Made by a program: the position numbers and the translations under genes. Shown here piece after piece: positions 17,562 to 27,189 of a DNA stretch of 64,000 nt. Source of the DNA: Corynebacterium sp. TAE3-ERU16. GTDB lineage: Bacteria; Actinomycetota; Actinomycetes; Mycobacteriales; Mycobacteriaceae. Numbering within the stretch: the first letter of the stretch is position 1; the number at the start of each line of letters is the position of its first letter. The stretch covers positions 231,483 to 295,482 of the forward strand of contig NZ_JAHUTN010000003.1 in the NCBI RefSeq assembly GCF_019209935.1, given 5' to 3'. The notes below the pieces were generated by a model. The model was not told where the DNA came from, did no database searches, and saw only the letters and a list, made by a program, of their open reading frames with translations.

Positions 17562-17603
17562 CCCCCTGAGCGATCCCGGTTGAACCGGACTCTGCTCAGG
17601 GGG
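17562..17603 (-). terminator. Terminator downstream of deaD
   Basis: CCCCCTGAGC pairs with GCTCAGGGGG, with an inner CCGGTT/AACCGG stem. On the minus strand it is followed by TTTCGTG. It lies about 50 bp after the deaD stop and also separates deaD from the pseudogene. Confidence 0.7.
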
Positions 17604-17650
17604 TTGAGGTTCAGGCCCCCGAAATAGACGGGTGAGCCTGTGGACCGAAT

Positions 17651-19909
17651 CTAGTGGCGGAAACCACCACGGCCACCACGATCCTCACGGTCACCACCGC
17701 GGAAACCACCACGGCCACCACGATCCTCACGGTCACCACCGCGGAAACCACCACGGCCACCACGATCCTCACGGTCACCACCGCGGAAACCACCACGGCC
17801 ACCACGATCCTCACGGTCACCACCGCGGAAACCACCACCGGAATGGCGTCCGATCGGGGCATCAGGGGTGTGCTCGAGGTGGATGAGCTGGCCGGAGATG
17901 CGGGTGTCTGAGAGCTTGTCCCAGACCTCGCGGGGCAGGTCCTTGGGCAGCTCGACGAGGGTGTGGTCGACGTTGATGGTGATCCGGCCGACGTCCTGGG
18001 ACGTGAGTCCCCCTTCATTGGCTAGAGCACCGACGATGGCGCCCGGGCGCACGTGCTGCCGCTTGCCCACCGCGACGCGGTAGACGGAGAGATTCTTGTC
18101 GCTCCGGTCGAAGCGGGCGTTTCCACCACGCTCCCCACGGTCCGGGCGGTCACCGCGGTCGAAACGACCACCACGGTCACCCCGGTCGCCCCGATCACGA
18201 TCGCGGTCGCGGTCGAAGCGCTCACGCTCACGCTTGGGCTGTTCCTTGAGCAGGAAGTCGTTGCCCGCCTGGGCCTGGGTGGCCAGCGCCGCGGCGACGT
18301 CCTCGAGCGGCACGTCGTGCTCCTCGGAGTAGGCCTTGACCAGGTGACGGAAGAGATTGACCTGCTTGTCCTCGAGCGCGGTGGTGATCGAGTCCGCGAA
18401 CTTCGCCTTGCGGGACTCGTTGACCTCCTCGACGCTGGGCAGGTCCATCTCGTTGAGCGGGGCGTTGGTCGCCCGCTCGATGGACTTCAGCATGCGACGC
18501 TCACGGGGGGTGACGAACAGGATCGCCTCACCGGAACGGCCCGCGCGGCCGGTACGGCCGATGCGGTGGACGTAGCTCTCGGTGTCGTGGGGGATGTCGA
18601 AGTTGAGCACGTGGCTGATGCGGTCGACATCGAGGCCACGGGCGGCGACATCGGTGGCGACGAGGATGTCGAGACGGCCGTCCTTGAGCTGGTCGACGGT
18701 GCGCTCGCGCTGGGCCTGGGCGATGTCACCGTTGATGGCGGCGGCGGAGAAACCCCGGGCGCGCAACTTCTCGGCGACTTCCTCGGTCTCGTGCTTGGTG
18801 CGCACGAACACGATCATGGCCTCGATCTCGGTGACCTCGAGGATACGGGTCAGCGCATCGATCTTGTTGCGGTGCGCGACGGACAGGTAGCGCTGCGTGA
18901 TGTTCGTGTTGGTGCGGGTCTTCGACTTGACGGTGATCTCCGCCGGGTCATTGAGGTACTGCTTCGAGATGCGGCGGATACCGTTGGGCATCGTCGCGGA
19001 GAACAGGGCCACCTGCTTCTCGGCGGGGGTGTCGGCGAGAATCCGCTCGACATCCTCCTGGAAGCCCATGTTCAGCATCTCGTCGGCCTCATCGAGCACG
19101 AGGTAGCGCAGACCGGAGATGTCCAGCGACCCCTTCTGCAGGTGGTCGATGACGCGGCCGGGGGTACCGACGACGATCTGTGCACCACGGCGAAGACCGC
19201 TGAGCTGAACACCGTAGGCCTGACCACCGTAGATCGGCAGGATGCTGATGCGGTTGCCGATGTGATCGGCGAACCCCTGGAACGCGTCGGCGACCTGGAG
19301 CGCGAGCTCACGGGTCGGTGCGAGCACGAGTGCCTGCGGCGCCTTCACCGACGGATCGATGCGGGAGAGGATCGGCAGTGCGAATGCGGCGGTCTTGCCG
19401 GTACCGGTCTGGGCGAGCCCGACGACGTCCCTTCCCTCCATGAGGAGCGGGATCGTCTGGGTCTGGATCGGCGAGGGGGATTCGTAGCCGATCTTACGGA
19501 CGGCCTCGAGGGTGCGGTCAGGGAGTCCGAGTCCGTCGAACCCGTTCTCCTCCTTCTCCTCGACCTTCGGCTCGGGGGCCTTCTCCGGGGTGGTGTCCTG
19601 CTTCCCGGCGGCGGGCTCGGTGGCTTCCGGGGTTTCTTCGGTGGAGGCCTGTTCGGGGGCGGATTCCTCGGCGGGGACCCCGGTAGCGGAGGTGATGTCC
19701 TCATCGCTGGCGACCGTCACTGTGGCGGTCCCACTGTCGGGGGTCTCGGTGTTCTGCTCGGGGGTGCCGTTCTCGGCACCTGCGTTGACCACGTCATCCA
19801 GGGTGATGATCTCATCCGCATCACCGGTGGTATTCACATTGTTTTCGTTCTGGGCGTTCACTGCGCCATCCTCATTCTTCTGCGCGACTTCATGTTTCGC
19901 GCTGCTCAT
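17651..19909 (-). CDS. deaD: DEAD-box RNA helicase DeaD/CsdA
   Basis: A 752-aa protein. Residues 1-135 are an acidic, low-complexity extension. The helicase core follows with Q-motif GYESPSPIQTQTIP, motif I AQTGTGKT, Ia PTRELALQ, II VLDEADEML, III FSATMP, and motifs V-VI ATDVAARGLDVDRI and HRIGRTGRAGRSG. A DbpA/CsdA-type RNA-binding domain follows (SVYRVAVGKRQHVRPGAIVG). The C-terminus is an RG-rich tail ending in four identical 14-residue repeats (FRGGDREDRGGRGG). It should unwind structured RNA in ribosome assembly and cold adaptation, in the cytoplasm. The start at 19909 (MSSAKHEVAQK) is preferred over an upstream ATG whose extension is basic and atypical. A long upstream region fits the long leaders of cold-shock helicase genes. 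Confidence 0.93.
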   Translation of the reverse strand: MSSAKHEVAQKNEDGAVNAQNENNVNTTGDADEIITLDDVVNAGAENGTPEQNTETPDSGTATVTVASDEDITSATGVPAEESAPEQASTEETPEATEPAAGKQDTTPEKAPEPKVEEKEENGFDGLGLPDRTLEAVRKIGYESPSPIQTQTIPLLMEGRDVVGLAQTGTGKTAAFALPILSRIDPSVKAPQALVLAPTRELALQVADAFQGFADHIGNRISILPIYGGQAYGVQLSGLRRGAQIVVGTPGRVIDHLQKGSLDISGLRYLVLDEADEMLNMGFQEDVERILADTPAEKQVALFSATMPNGIRRISKQYLNDPAEITVKSKTRTNTNITQRYLSVAHRNKIDALTRILEVTEIEAMIVFVRTKHETEEVAEKLRARGFSAAAINGDIAQAQRERTVDQLKDGRLDILVATDVAARGLDVDRISHVLNFDIPHDTESYVHRIGRTGRAGRSGEAILFVTPRERRMLKSIERATNAPLNEMDLPSVEEVNESRKAKFADSITTALEDKQVNLFRHLVKAYSEEHDVPLEDVAAALATQAQAGNDFLLKEQPKRERERFDRDRDRDRGDRGDRGGRFDRGDRPDRGERGGNARFDRSDKNLSVYRVAVGKRQHVRPGAIVGALANEGGLTSQDVGRITINVDHTLVELPKDLPREVWDKLSDTRISGQLIHLEHTPDAPIGRHSGGGFRGGDREDRGGRGGFRGGDREDRGGRGGFRGGDREDRGGRGGFRGGDREDRGGRGGFRH
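17657..17824 (-). repeat. Four perfect 42-bp tandem repeats inside deaD
   Basis: Copies at 17657-17698, 17699-17740, 17741-17782 and 17783-17824 are identical base for base. Each encodes one 14-residue RG-rich unit of the RNA-binding tail. Perfect identity at silent positions means recent duplication or ongoing slippage. Because 42 is divisible by 3, copy-number change alters tail length without breaking the frame. Confidence 0.97.
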
Positions 19910-20571
19910 GTCATTCCGCACGCTGTTCGCGCGGCACACATTTTTCTTGTTTTGGTATCGGCACATGCCTTGGGGCCGCACCGACCGGCGGTACCCGGGA
20001 CTGACGTCCCGGGCTGCCGTGTCCTGCTCGCCACACCTGAGCCTTGCCGGTCCGCATCTAACAGACAGCCCCTGTCGGGGCGTCTGACTCGTCGATGGGA
20101 GATGGTGTCTACGCGGGAGAAGCCGCCGCAGTCAGCTCCTGGCGACTGACGACGGATCCCGCGGACACGACACAACCAGCATCCCGATGATCCGGCGATG
20201 CCCTACTGGCCTTCGCCCGGATCAGGTGTACCAGCACCGGGGATGCCGGCTGGTGAAAAGCAGTACCCCACCACGGTACGCACTTGGCGCGTCTTTGGCG
20301 AATCCTCGGGCAACTCCGCACCCTCGGCTCGCTTCCACCGGTCGGATCAGCAGGGAACGGGTGTGGGGTGCGCGGACAGCCCGGGACGGGACAAGCCCCC
20401 GCCAACACGTTCGGCAGGGAGAGAGTCACCGCCCGAGCATCAGGGAAACCGTTCAACGTAGACATTCGCGGACGAAACCCCGGGGTTACCCGACCTCTGC
20501 ACAATCGGCACGCAGAGTATCCGTAGAGTAGCCGGGGAAGACAAGTTCAGGTTGGTGATCGGGTGCCGGGG
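19910..20571. other. Divergent intergenic region between deaD and the Z1 operon
   Basis: About 660 bp with no gene I can support; open frames here have no domain or start signal. It likely holds the long deaD leader and both promoters. A TAAACT -10 element for the right-hand operon lies at its right edge. Confidence 0.55.
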
Positions 20572-20577
20572 TAAACT
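20572..20577 (+). promoter_or_regulatory. Possible -10 element of the Z1/MORC operon
   Basis: TAAACT, 33 bp before the first start codon. No well-spaced -35 is visible (TTGGTG sits 14 bp upstream, too close), which is common for corynebacterial promoters. AGGAG at 20601-20605 is a good ribosome-binding site for the ATG at 20611. Confidence 0.4.
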
Positions 20578-20610
20578 GACACCCGCTCAGGTCCACACAC
20601 AGGAGATTCG

Positions 20611-23340
20611 ATGGAAAGCGATCTTGATCAGGGCACACTCGCCGAAATCGAGGAGATGATCAGGGACTGGAAGGCACTGGGGCGGTCTCTGGAGTGGATC
20701 GAGAACAAGCTGCGGCAACCTCCTTTCAGTCTGATCGATGGATCCCACAGATCGCAGGCTCTGATCAACTACCGGATCAAGAACTCGTTCTCGGCAGAGC
20801 CGTACATCCGGGACACCTCTTTCAGGGACAGACGAATCACTTCCGAGGGCATCTGGTATTCGCCCGAGGCGTGCGGCGACACCTACTGGGCACCCGTCAG
20901 GGAACTGATCCGACAGGACATCGGTGACGAGGCACTGGAGGAGGTGGACAGATCCTCGACCGCGATCATCAACTCCATCGACTGCCCGAGGGGCGAGAAG
21001 GTGGATTCCAGAGGTCTCGTGGTCGGCTACGTACAGAGCGGAAAGACGACGAACTTCCTCTCCGTCATCGCCAAAGCCGCCGATGCGGGATACCGGTTCA
21101 TCATCGTCCTGTCCGGTATGACGGATGCGCTCAGGGAACAGACCCAGCAGCGCTTCGAGGAGAAGCTCCTTGCCCCCAACGGCGACAAGTGGCGGCGGAT
21201 GACCCACCCCAACTGCGACTTCGGTGCATCAAAGGATGACGAGTACCAGAACGCCGCCTTCGATCTCAGCCAACCAGACGGACGGTACATCGCGGTCGTT
21301 AAGAAGAACGGGCACGTGCTCAAACGCCTCAACCGCTTCCTACGGAGCGGCGGTGTGCATACGGCACAGTGCCCGATCCTCGTCATCGATGACGAATCGG
21401 ATCAGGCGAGCATCAATGTGTCGAAGCAGCAGAAGGCCGAGATCTCCACGATCAACGGACAGATCCGGTCCCTGCTCGAGAACAAGAAGGTCGCGTACAT
21501 CGCCTACACCGCAACCCCGTTCGCGAACATCCTCGTCAATCCGAACGATGTTGAAGACATCTACCCCCGGGACTTCATCACGGTCCTGAATAAGCCGAAG
21601 GGTTACTTCGGCGCAGAGGATCTCTTCGGCCGAGAGGCGCTGAGCCACGAGAACTACGAGGAGAACGACGGCAAGGACATGATCCGGATCATTCCGGACG
21701 AGGAAGCCAAGTCACTCAAACCCCCGACCCGTCAGAAGGACAGGGATGCGGGGCCGTGGTCGCCCGAAGTCCCGGAATCACTCACCGACGCGATCCGGTG
21801 GTTCATCATGGCCAGCGCAGCCCGGCGGTTCAGAGGACAGGCGCACAAGCACTCGTCCATGCTGATACACACCGCGATGCGGACCGAGGAGCACGAGATC
21901 ACCGCAGCTCTGGTGGAAGACGAGATCCGTGGTCTCCGTGCGGAGCTCGCCGGACACTCTCCGGTAGACGACTGGAGAAGCCAGTGGGAACAGGAATGCG
22001 CGAGAGTCCCGTCATCGGATTATCCGGATCTTTCCACCGTGAGTTTCGCGGATATCGCACCGCTGATTCCGGAGGTGCTGGGCGACACGAAGGTCGTGAT
22101 CGACAACAGCAGGTCGGACAGGAGACTCGAGTACGGCGACGACAGACCGGAAACGGTCATCGCCATCGGCGGAAACACCCTGGCCCGTGGGCTCACTCTC
22201 GAAGGTCTTCTCTCCAGTTACTTTCTCCGCAACGCCAGCGCCTATGACACGCTCCTCCAGATGGGGCGCTGGTTCGGGTTCCGCAACGGCTATCAGGATC
22301 TCCCCCGGGTGTGGCTCACTTCCGAGCTCGCCGGTTGGTTCCGCGATCTGGCGCTGGTCGAAGCTGATCTGCGTATGGAGATGCAGCGCTACGTAGAGGA
22401 AGGCATCACGCCTCTGGAGTTCCAGGCCCGGATCCGTGTCCACCCGTCACTCGAGGTGACGAGTCGTGCGAAAGCCCAGAACATGCGGAAGGCGAAAGTC
22501 AGCTACAGCGGAAGTAAACCCCAGTCGATCCTCTTCAAGCATCGTGACCACGAATGGCTGAGCAACAACATTGAAGCGGCCAGGAATCTGGTTTCCTCGA
22601 TCAGTGACGGCGGACCGGTACTTCTGGGAGACGGCCCGCTGTCCAACGGATCATACGTGTACCGAGGTGTCGACACCGACGACATCATCGCGTTCCTCCG
22701 GTCATACCGCTTCCACGAGAAGTCGACCCTGGGCAAGGACGCCAACGGAAAACTCATCGACTACATCCTGGAGGAGACGGCCGAAGGCTCCATCACGAGC
22801 TGGAATGTCTCGTTCTTCGGACGCGGGAAGACAGGCGAGACCGGGACCATCGATCTGGGGCTACCTGGTGAACTCCAGATGATCTCACGTGCCCGGATGC
22901 GGGACGGGAATCCCGAATACGCGAACATCAAGTCACTCACCTCCCCCTTCGACCGGATCAACGACGCCACCGCCGACAGCGAGGTTCGGGAGACTCTGAT
23001 CAAGAGCTCCAAGGAAAAAGGTACGAGTCGGGAACGCAGGCTGCTCGAGATCCACGACGACCACGCCGGGATGGGAACAGGTCACCTGGCGATCTACGCG
23101 ATCGACAGGAACTCGGTTCCACAGAGGTCGTCCGAGAAAGGGAACATGGTCCGCGAGCCACTCCGGGCCGTGGACGATCTGATCGGTGTGTGCGTCTTCT
23201 TCCCCGAGTCCTCACGAACCAATTCAGCGGTCGACTACGTCTGCACGGTCGCACCCGAGGATGAGGTGCTCGCCGCCTACCAGACGCAGGAGGAAGAACT
23301 CCGGGCGGAGACCGAGAGACAGTCAGAGGACGAACTGTGA
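20611..23340 (+). CDS. Z1-domain superfamily-II-like ATPase of an R-M-like defence island
   Basis: A 909-aa protein recognised by the Z1 module. P-loop GYVQSGKTT is at residues 139-147, the acidic motif VIDDESD at 258-264, YTATPF at 299-304, GGNTLARGLTLEG at 520-532 and QMGRWFGFR at 550-558, resembling helicase motifs I, II, III and V/VI. Z1 proteins occur in prokaryotic R-M-type operons with MORC/paraMORC GHKL ATPases and PD-(D/E)XK nucleases (contextual analysis by Iyer, Abhiman and Aravind, 2008, as I recall). A role as DNA translocase or switch for the nuclease is inferred. First gene of a six-gene operon; its stop overlaps the next start (GTGA). AGG/AGA arginine codons are frequent, unlike in core genes of this window. 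Confidence 0.88.
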   Translation: MESDLDQGTLAEIEEMIRDWKALGRSLEWIENKLRQPPFSLIDGSHRSQALINYRIKNSFSAEPYIRDTSFRDRRITSEGIWYSPEACGDTYWAPVRELIRQDIGDEALEEVDRSSTAIINSIDCPRGEKVDSRGLVVGYVQSGKTTNFLSVIAKAADAGYRFIIVLSGMTDALREQTQQRFEEKLLAPNGDKWRRMTHPNCDFGASKDDEYQNAAFDLSQPDGRYIAVVKKNGHVLKRLNRFLRSGGVHTAQCPILVIDDESDQASINVSKQQKAEISTINGQIRSLLENKKVAYIAYTATPFANILVNPNDVEDIYPRDFITVLNKPKGYFGAEDLFGREALSHENYEENDGKDMIRIIPDEEAKSLKPPTRQKDRDAGPWSPEVPESLTDAIRWFIMASAARRFRGQAHKHSSMLIHTAMRTEEHEITAALVEDEIRGLRAELAGHSPVDDWRSQWEQECARVPSSDYPDLSTVSFADIAPLIPEVLGDTKVVIDNSRSDRRLEYGDDRPETVIAIGGNTLARGLTLEGLLSSYFLRNASAYDTLLQMGRWFGFRNGYQDLPRVWLTSELAGWFRDLALVEADLRMEMQRYVEEGITPLEFQARIRVHPSLEVTSRAKAQNMRKAKVSYSGSKPQSILFKHRDHEWLSNNIEAARNLVSSISDGGPVLLGDGPLSNGSYVYRGVDTDDIIAFLRSYRFHEKSTLGKDANGKLIDYILEETAEGSITSWNVSFFGRGKTGETGTIDLGLPGELQMISRARMRDGNPEYANIKSLTSPFDRINDATADSEVRETLIKSSKEKGTSRERRLLEIHDDHAGMGTGHLAIYAIDRNSVPQRSSEKGNMVREPLRAVDDLIGVCVFFPESSRTNSAVDYVCTVAPEDEVLAAYQTQEEELRAETERQSEDEL

Positions 23341-24341
23341 ATCCGGATTTCCGCGACTTCTCCCGTACCGCCTTCATCTCCCTGAGGACTCCCGCACCCG
23401 GGTTCGGGAAGGAGAACCTGTCCGGAGCACTCCTGAGGATCGCGGAGGGAGAAGTCAGACTGTCACACGGACACGGCGGCCAACTGTCCGTCCTGGTACC
23501 GGTGACGGAGACCGCCTACCGCAGTTTCCGGCCCGACACCCGCGGACAGGCGATCAAGGTTACTGCAGTGAGGGTCGAAGGAACCCCGCACATTCGTGTG
23601 CGACTCGAGCTACCGCGGTTCGAAGATACGTACATGCAGTTCACGGATGCGCTCCTGCGTGATCTGAAGGACGCCGACGGGCCATCGGAGACGATCATCC
23701 TCAGAGCAATTCAGGACTGGAGGAACATGCTCCTCCTCTCGATTCCGACGGGGCAGATCCCGGTTGAGGAGGAGATCGGGATCCTCTGTGAGCTCGAGGT
23801 CCTACGAAGCCTGATCCACCGGGACGGCCCAGCCGTTCTCCGCCGATGGACGGGACCGGAGAAATCCAGGCACGACTTCGAACTCGACGGTGTCTCCGTC
23901 GAATGCAAGGCGACGACGGCGTCCAACGGTCTGCCGGTAGTCATACACGGTGCCGAGCAGTTGACGGAATCCCCGGGCAAACGCCTCGATCTGGCCGTGC
24001 GACGATATGTTCCGGACCCTGACGGAACAATGTCCGTTCCGTCACTGCGTGACTCGATCTGCGCCATTCCGGGTGTCGACACGCGCAGGTTCCTTTCCTC
24101 ACTATCCAGCCTCGGAGTCGCCATGGCGGACCGCGATGAATCCGGCGAAAAGCTGTTCAGGAGGTACTCCCCAGGCGAGGCGGTGGAGTTCGTCGTCTCC
24201 GATGGATTCCCACGTTTGACGGGGATCGGAACGACGGGAAGGATACAGCAGGTTTCATACACGGTCGATCTCTCCGACCCCGGTTCGATCACGGGTTACC
24301 GCGCCGGTAACCTCTACCTGAACCCGACAGGAGCACGATGA
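23337..24341 (+). CDS. PD-(D/E)XK-type nuclease subunit (DUF4420-like)
   Basis: A 334-aa protein starting at a GTG that overlaps the Z1 gene stop. The likely active site is HDFELDGVSVECKAT, residues 179-193: D180 and the E189-x-K191 pair give the D...ExK pattern of PD-(D/E)XK nucleases. It is preceded by an acidic helix (VEEEIGILCELEVLRSLI) that is typical of the fold. Order, size and position after a Z1 gene match the DUF4420 family (PD-(D/E)XK motif proteins) known from these operons. It is probably the cleaving subunit acting with the Z1 ATPase. Its stop overlaps the next gene (ATGA). No DNA-recognition domain is visible, so specificity must come from a partner. Confidence 0.8.
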   Translation: MNPDFRDFSRTAFISLRTPAPGFGKENLSGALLRIAEGEVRLSHGHGGQLSVLVPVTETAYRSFRPDTRGQAIKVTAVRVEGTPHIRVRLELPRFEDTYMQFTDALLRDLKDADGPSETIILRAIQDWRNMLLLSIPTGQIPVEEEIGILCELEVLRSLIHRDGPAVLRRWTGPEKSRHDFELDGVSVECKATTASNGLPVVIHGAEQLTESPGKRLDLAVRRYVPDPDGTMSVPSLRDSICAIPGVDTRRFLSSLSSLGVAMADRDESGEKLFRRYSPGEAVEFVVSDGFPRLTGIGTTGRIQQVSYTVDLSDPGSITGYRAGNLYLNPTGAR

Positions 24342-26287
24342 GAACCTTCCACCACAACCAGATCTTCGATCCGTCCGGTGGTTTTCACGCAAGCTCCGCG
24401 AAGCGGACCATGACCGGACAGTCGATGAACATCTGGGAGATGTTCACCCGCGAGTCCCTGCAGAACAGCTGGGATGCGAGAGACCGAGTTTCCGCCGAGG
24501 ACGGTGTCACCTTCGCAGTGGACTACGACGTCATCGAGGGCGCGGAACTCGAGATTCTCCGTTCGGTGATTCTCGGTGACGACTTCATCGGTGTCCCGGC
24601 ATTGGAATCACAGATCGAACAAGGGACGGTCCCCCTCCTGACTGTCAGCGACACCGGTACCGTAGGGCTACGGGGTCCGAGCAACGCCACCTCCGCGACC
24701 ACGGGACACACTGAGTTCACCTCTTTCGTCCGCAACATCGGCCGCAGCGAACAGAAGGAGCTGGCCGGTGGAACCTACGGCTTCGGGAAAGCGGTGTTCT
24801 TCATCGCCAGCAGGGTCGACACAGTGATGGTCTACACGCGTACGGTCGACGAAAATGATCAAGCGGTGCACCGCTTCATCACCATGGCCCTGACCGACGG
24901 GTACCAGGACGGATCGGTGAATCACACAGGCCGTCACTGGTGGGGTGTTGAAGCCGAGGCGACCACCGAGACAGGCTCCGTGACGTACGCCGAACCGTTC
25001 ACTGGCGAGCTGGCTGACCGGTGCGCGGCAGCCATGGGTATGGACAGGTACTTCTCGGAGGAACGTCCGACGGGGACAGCCATCTCCGTCATCGCACCCG
25101 ATCTGGCCGACACGGAAACCAGCCTCAGGAACATCGCACGTTCACTGACTCGGTGGGCGTGGCCGCACATGGTCACCACCGAACCTGACCTCGATCCCAT
25201 CGAATTCCACGTGAATCTGCGGGGTTCGAGAATCGATATTCCCGAACCCCAGGATGATCCGGCACTCAGGTCATTCGTCCAGACCTACGAGCGGGCGCTG
25301 TCCATGCAGCCCTCAGAGTCGGAGGAGTGGAGGGAATCGCTGATCTACAGAACGACGAGGGTATTCACCGGCAGACCGAGGAAGAAAGAACTCGGTCGGC
25401 TTTCGGTCAAGACTCTCGTCGCCCCTGTCGACGAGAGAGACACCGTGGTCGGTAAGACCATCGAGTCCGAGATCGCGCTGATCCGAAATCCACGGATGAT
25501 AGTCGAGTACTGGAAGGGGCCTGCGGATATCACCGGCGAGCCATATTGCGGAGTGTTTCTCGCGGACGACTCGGCAGACAGGGTGTTCGCCCGCAGTGAA
25601 CCTGCTGCACACCACGAATGGAACCACGAGTCAATCCAGAATGAGAAGGGTATTCTCGAGGAGTTCTGGGGTTCCGACAGTAGAAACAACCCCGTGAAGA
25701 TATTCTTCGAGCACATGCGCTTGCTGTTGAAGCGATCGGTGAGGAAGAACATCGGACGAGGGGACGACCGTCATTTCGCCGCGGCAACCGATATCGCGAG
25801 AGGACTCGGCGACTATCTAGCCAATTCCGTGGGCGGTGTGGACACCCGCGTCAGAACACCCAGGCGGGCCTCCGGTGGAGGAGGAAGGCGGAAGTCCCGC
25901 GCCGGGCTTCCCGGCACCGATGTGAGACTGGTCGACCTCAGACGGACCGAGGGAGGTCAGATCACCGCGATCTTCGACATCGGAATCGACGCCGATGATG
26001 ACGTCTATCCGGTCCAGCTGAAAGCGACACCCGTGATACGCACTGACGGGTCCGACGTCAGGTTCGAGGATGTCGAAGACGCCGGAGTCGATTTCCCGGT
26101 CTTCGAGAGGTGGGAAGTGATCTCCGGCAATCCACAGTCCAGCGCATCATTCACAGACTCTTCACTCATGCTCACCGAACCCGCCAGCCGAATTCGGGCA
26201 TCAGTGATTCAGCCAGCTGACTGCGCGATCACCCTGTACGTCGACATCGTCCAAACCGACGGGGAAACGGAGGGCGCACAGCGATGA
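24338..26287 (+). CDS. GHKL (Hsp90/MutL-type) ATPase, paraMORC-like
   Basis: A 649-aa protein. The Bergerat ATP-binding fold is visible: N-box ESLQNSWDA (residues 39-47; E39 likely general base, N43 Mg2+ ligand), G1 box VSDTGTVG (103-110) and G2 box GGTYGFGK (144-151). The middle region would be the S5-type transducer domain, and a Gly/Arg-rich linker (about 505-525) leads to a beta-rich C-terminal domain of unknown function. Related ATPases in R-M-type operons are thought to clamp DNA and couple ATP hydrolysis to nuclease activity. It overlaps genes on both sides by 4 bp (ATGA), so it is made in fixed ratio with them. Distinct in sequence from the second GHKL protein of this operon. Confidence 0.82.
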   Translation: MRTFHHNQIFDPSGGFHASSAKRTMTGQSMNIWEMFTRESLQNSWDARDRVSAEDGVTFAVDYDVIEGAELEILRSVILGDDFIGVPALESQIEQGTVPLLTVSDTGTVGLRGPSNATSATTGHTEFTSFVRNIGRSEQKELAGGTYGFGKAVFFIASRVDTVMVYTRTVDENDQAVHRFITMALTDGYQDGSVNHTGRHWWGVEAEATTETGSVTYAEPFTGELADRCAAAMGMDRYFSEERPTGTAISVIAPDLADTETSLRNIARSLTRWAWPHMVTTEPDLDPIEFHVNLRGSRIDIPEPQDDPALRSFVQTYERALSMQPSESEEWRESLIYRTTRVFTGRPRKKELGRLSVKTLVAPVDERDTVVGKTIESEIALIRNPRMIVEYWKGPADITGEPYCGVFLADDSADRVFARSEPAAHHEWNHESIQNEKGILEEFWGSDSRNNPVKIFFEHMRLLLKRSVRKNIGRGDDRHFAAATDIARGLGDYLANSVGGVDTRVRTPRRASGGGGRRKSRAGLPGTDVRLVDLRRTEGGQITAIFDIGIDADDDVYPVQLKATPVIRTDGSDVRFEDVEDAGVDFPVFERWEVISGNPQSSASFTDSSLMLTEPASRIRASVIQPADCAITLYVDIVQTDGETEGAQR

Positions 26288-27189
26288 GAGTCGTCAGCTA
26301 CGGCTACCTTCGTCCGGATGAGGACTGCGTCCTGATCTCCGGTTGGGACTTCAGTGTCGATGGCAAGCATGTTGCGGATCCTGATTCCCCTCCGGGTTGG
26401 GACTATGAAATTCCCGTCTCCTGTCGTGTCAGTCTGAACATCGATATGGCGGAATTGCTCACCGGCTCCCGGCTAGCCGAATCCCTTGCCGATGCCGAGA
26501 AAAGGGGGGTCAGGGTCTCCGCTGTTCTCCGGTGGGAATCCAGCCGGACCGGACAGAGAGGAGCCAGCGCCCGCCAGATCGTCAGGAACGGGGAGAACTC
26601 TCTCTTCCTCGAGGTTCCCGGAAATCTCCTCGGTGGGCACTTCGCGGTTACCCCTGTCGTCGTGCTCGAGGAGAATCCCCATCCCCTACCGCAGTCGATC
26701 TCTCCGGTGCGCCCGGGATCAATCCTCTGGGAGGGAACCAAACGGTTGCTCCCTCTCGAAGGAGTTGGAGCCCAGTTCCCGACTGCCGCGGTCGATTTCA
26801 GGAAAGCCGGATTCGAATCAGCCGGCGCCCTGTGGTTCATCGATCTGCATGAGGATCTCGATGTTCCGAGCCAGGCGGGAGCCCGGATATTCCTGAACAC
26901 AGCGAACAAACGGATCCTCCGTATGCTGGAGGACCCTGAATGCACCGAATCCAAACAGCTCCGGGTGATCATGGAGTGCGAGGTTCTCACACATCTCCTC
27001 ATCCATGCCGCACAACGGTTGGACTCCGGAACCGCTCACGAGGATCCCGACCCCGAGAGTTTCCGGGAGACACTGCATCAACTCCTCAATTCCTTCTTTC
27101 CTTCAGAGAGACCTGAACAACTCCGTGAGGACATCGGACGTATCGCCGCGGTCGCGCAGGACCGCGTACTCCACCAGGGCCGGAAATAA
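26284..27189 (+). CDS. Uncharacterised protein of the Z1/MORC operon (A)
   Basis: A 301-aa soluble protein I do not recognise. Overlapping ATGA junctions link it to the GHKL gene before and the next gene after, so it belongs to the operon. The first 170 residues look beta-rich (RVVSYGYLRPDED, CRVSLNIDMAELL, GGHFAVTPVVVLEE), reminiscent of an OB or beta-sandwich platform. The last 110 are helical (NTANKRILRMLEDPE, QLRVIMECEVLTHLLIHAAQ, QLREDIGRIAAVAQD). No nuclease, ATP-binding or metal motif is evident. It could be a structural or DNA-binding adaptor of the complex. Confidence is high that the gene is real and low for any role. Confidence 0.75.
   Translation: MRVVSYGYLRPDEDCVLISGWDFSVDGKHVADPDSPPGWDYEIPVSCRVSLNIDMAELLTGSRLAESLADAEKRGVRVSAVLRWESSRTGQRGASARQIVRNGENSLFLEVPGNLLGGHFAVTPVVVLEENPHPLPQSISPVRPGSILWEGTKRLLPLEGVGAQFPTAAVDFRKAGFESAGALWFIDLHEDLDVPSQAGARIFLNTANKRILRMLEDPECTESKQLRVIMECEVLTHLLIHAAQRLDSGTAHEDPDPESFRETLHQLLNSFFPSERPEQLREDIGRIAAVAQDRVLHQGRK

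Noticed and set aside
17657..17824. Regular repeats that might suggest a CRISPR array
   Set aside because: The units are directly adjacent without spacers, encode protein in frame, and belong to deaD.
18053..20149. Long plus-strand frame of 698 codons across deaD
   Set aside because: Antisense shadow of deaD; the protein is repetitive, has no domain, and the minus strand encodes all helicase motifs.
20109..20504. Minus-strand frame of 131 codons between deaD and the Z1 gene
   Set aside because: No ribosome-binding site, no recognisable fold and unusual composition; left as intergenic.
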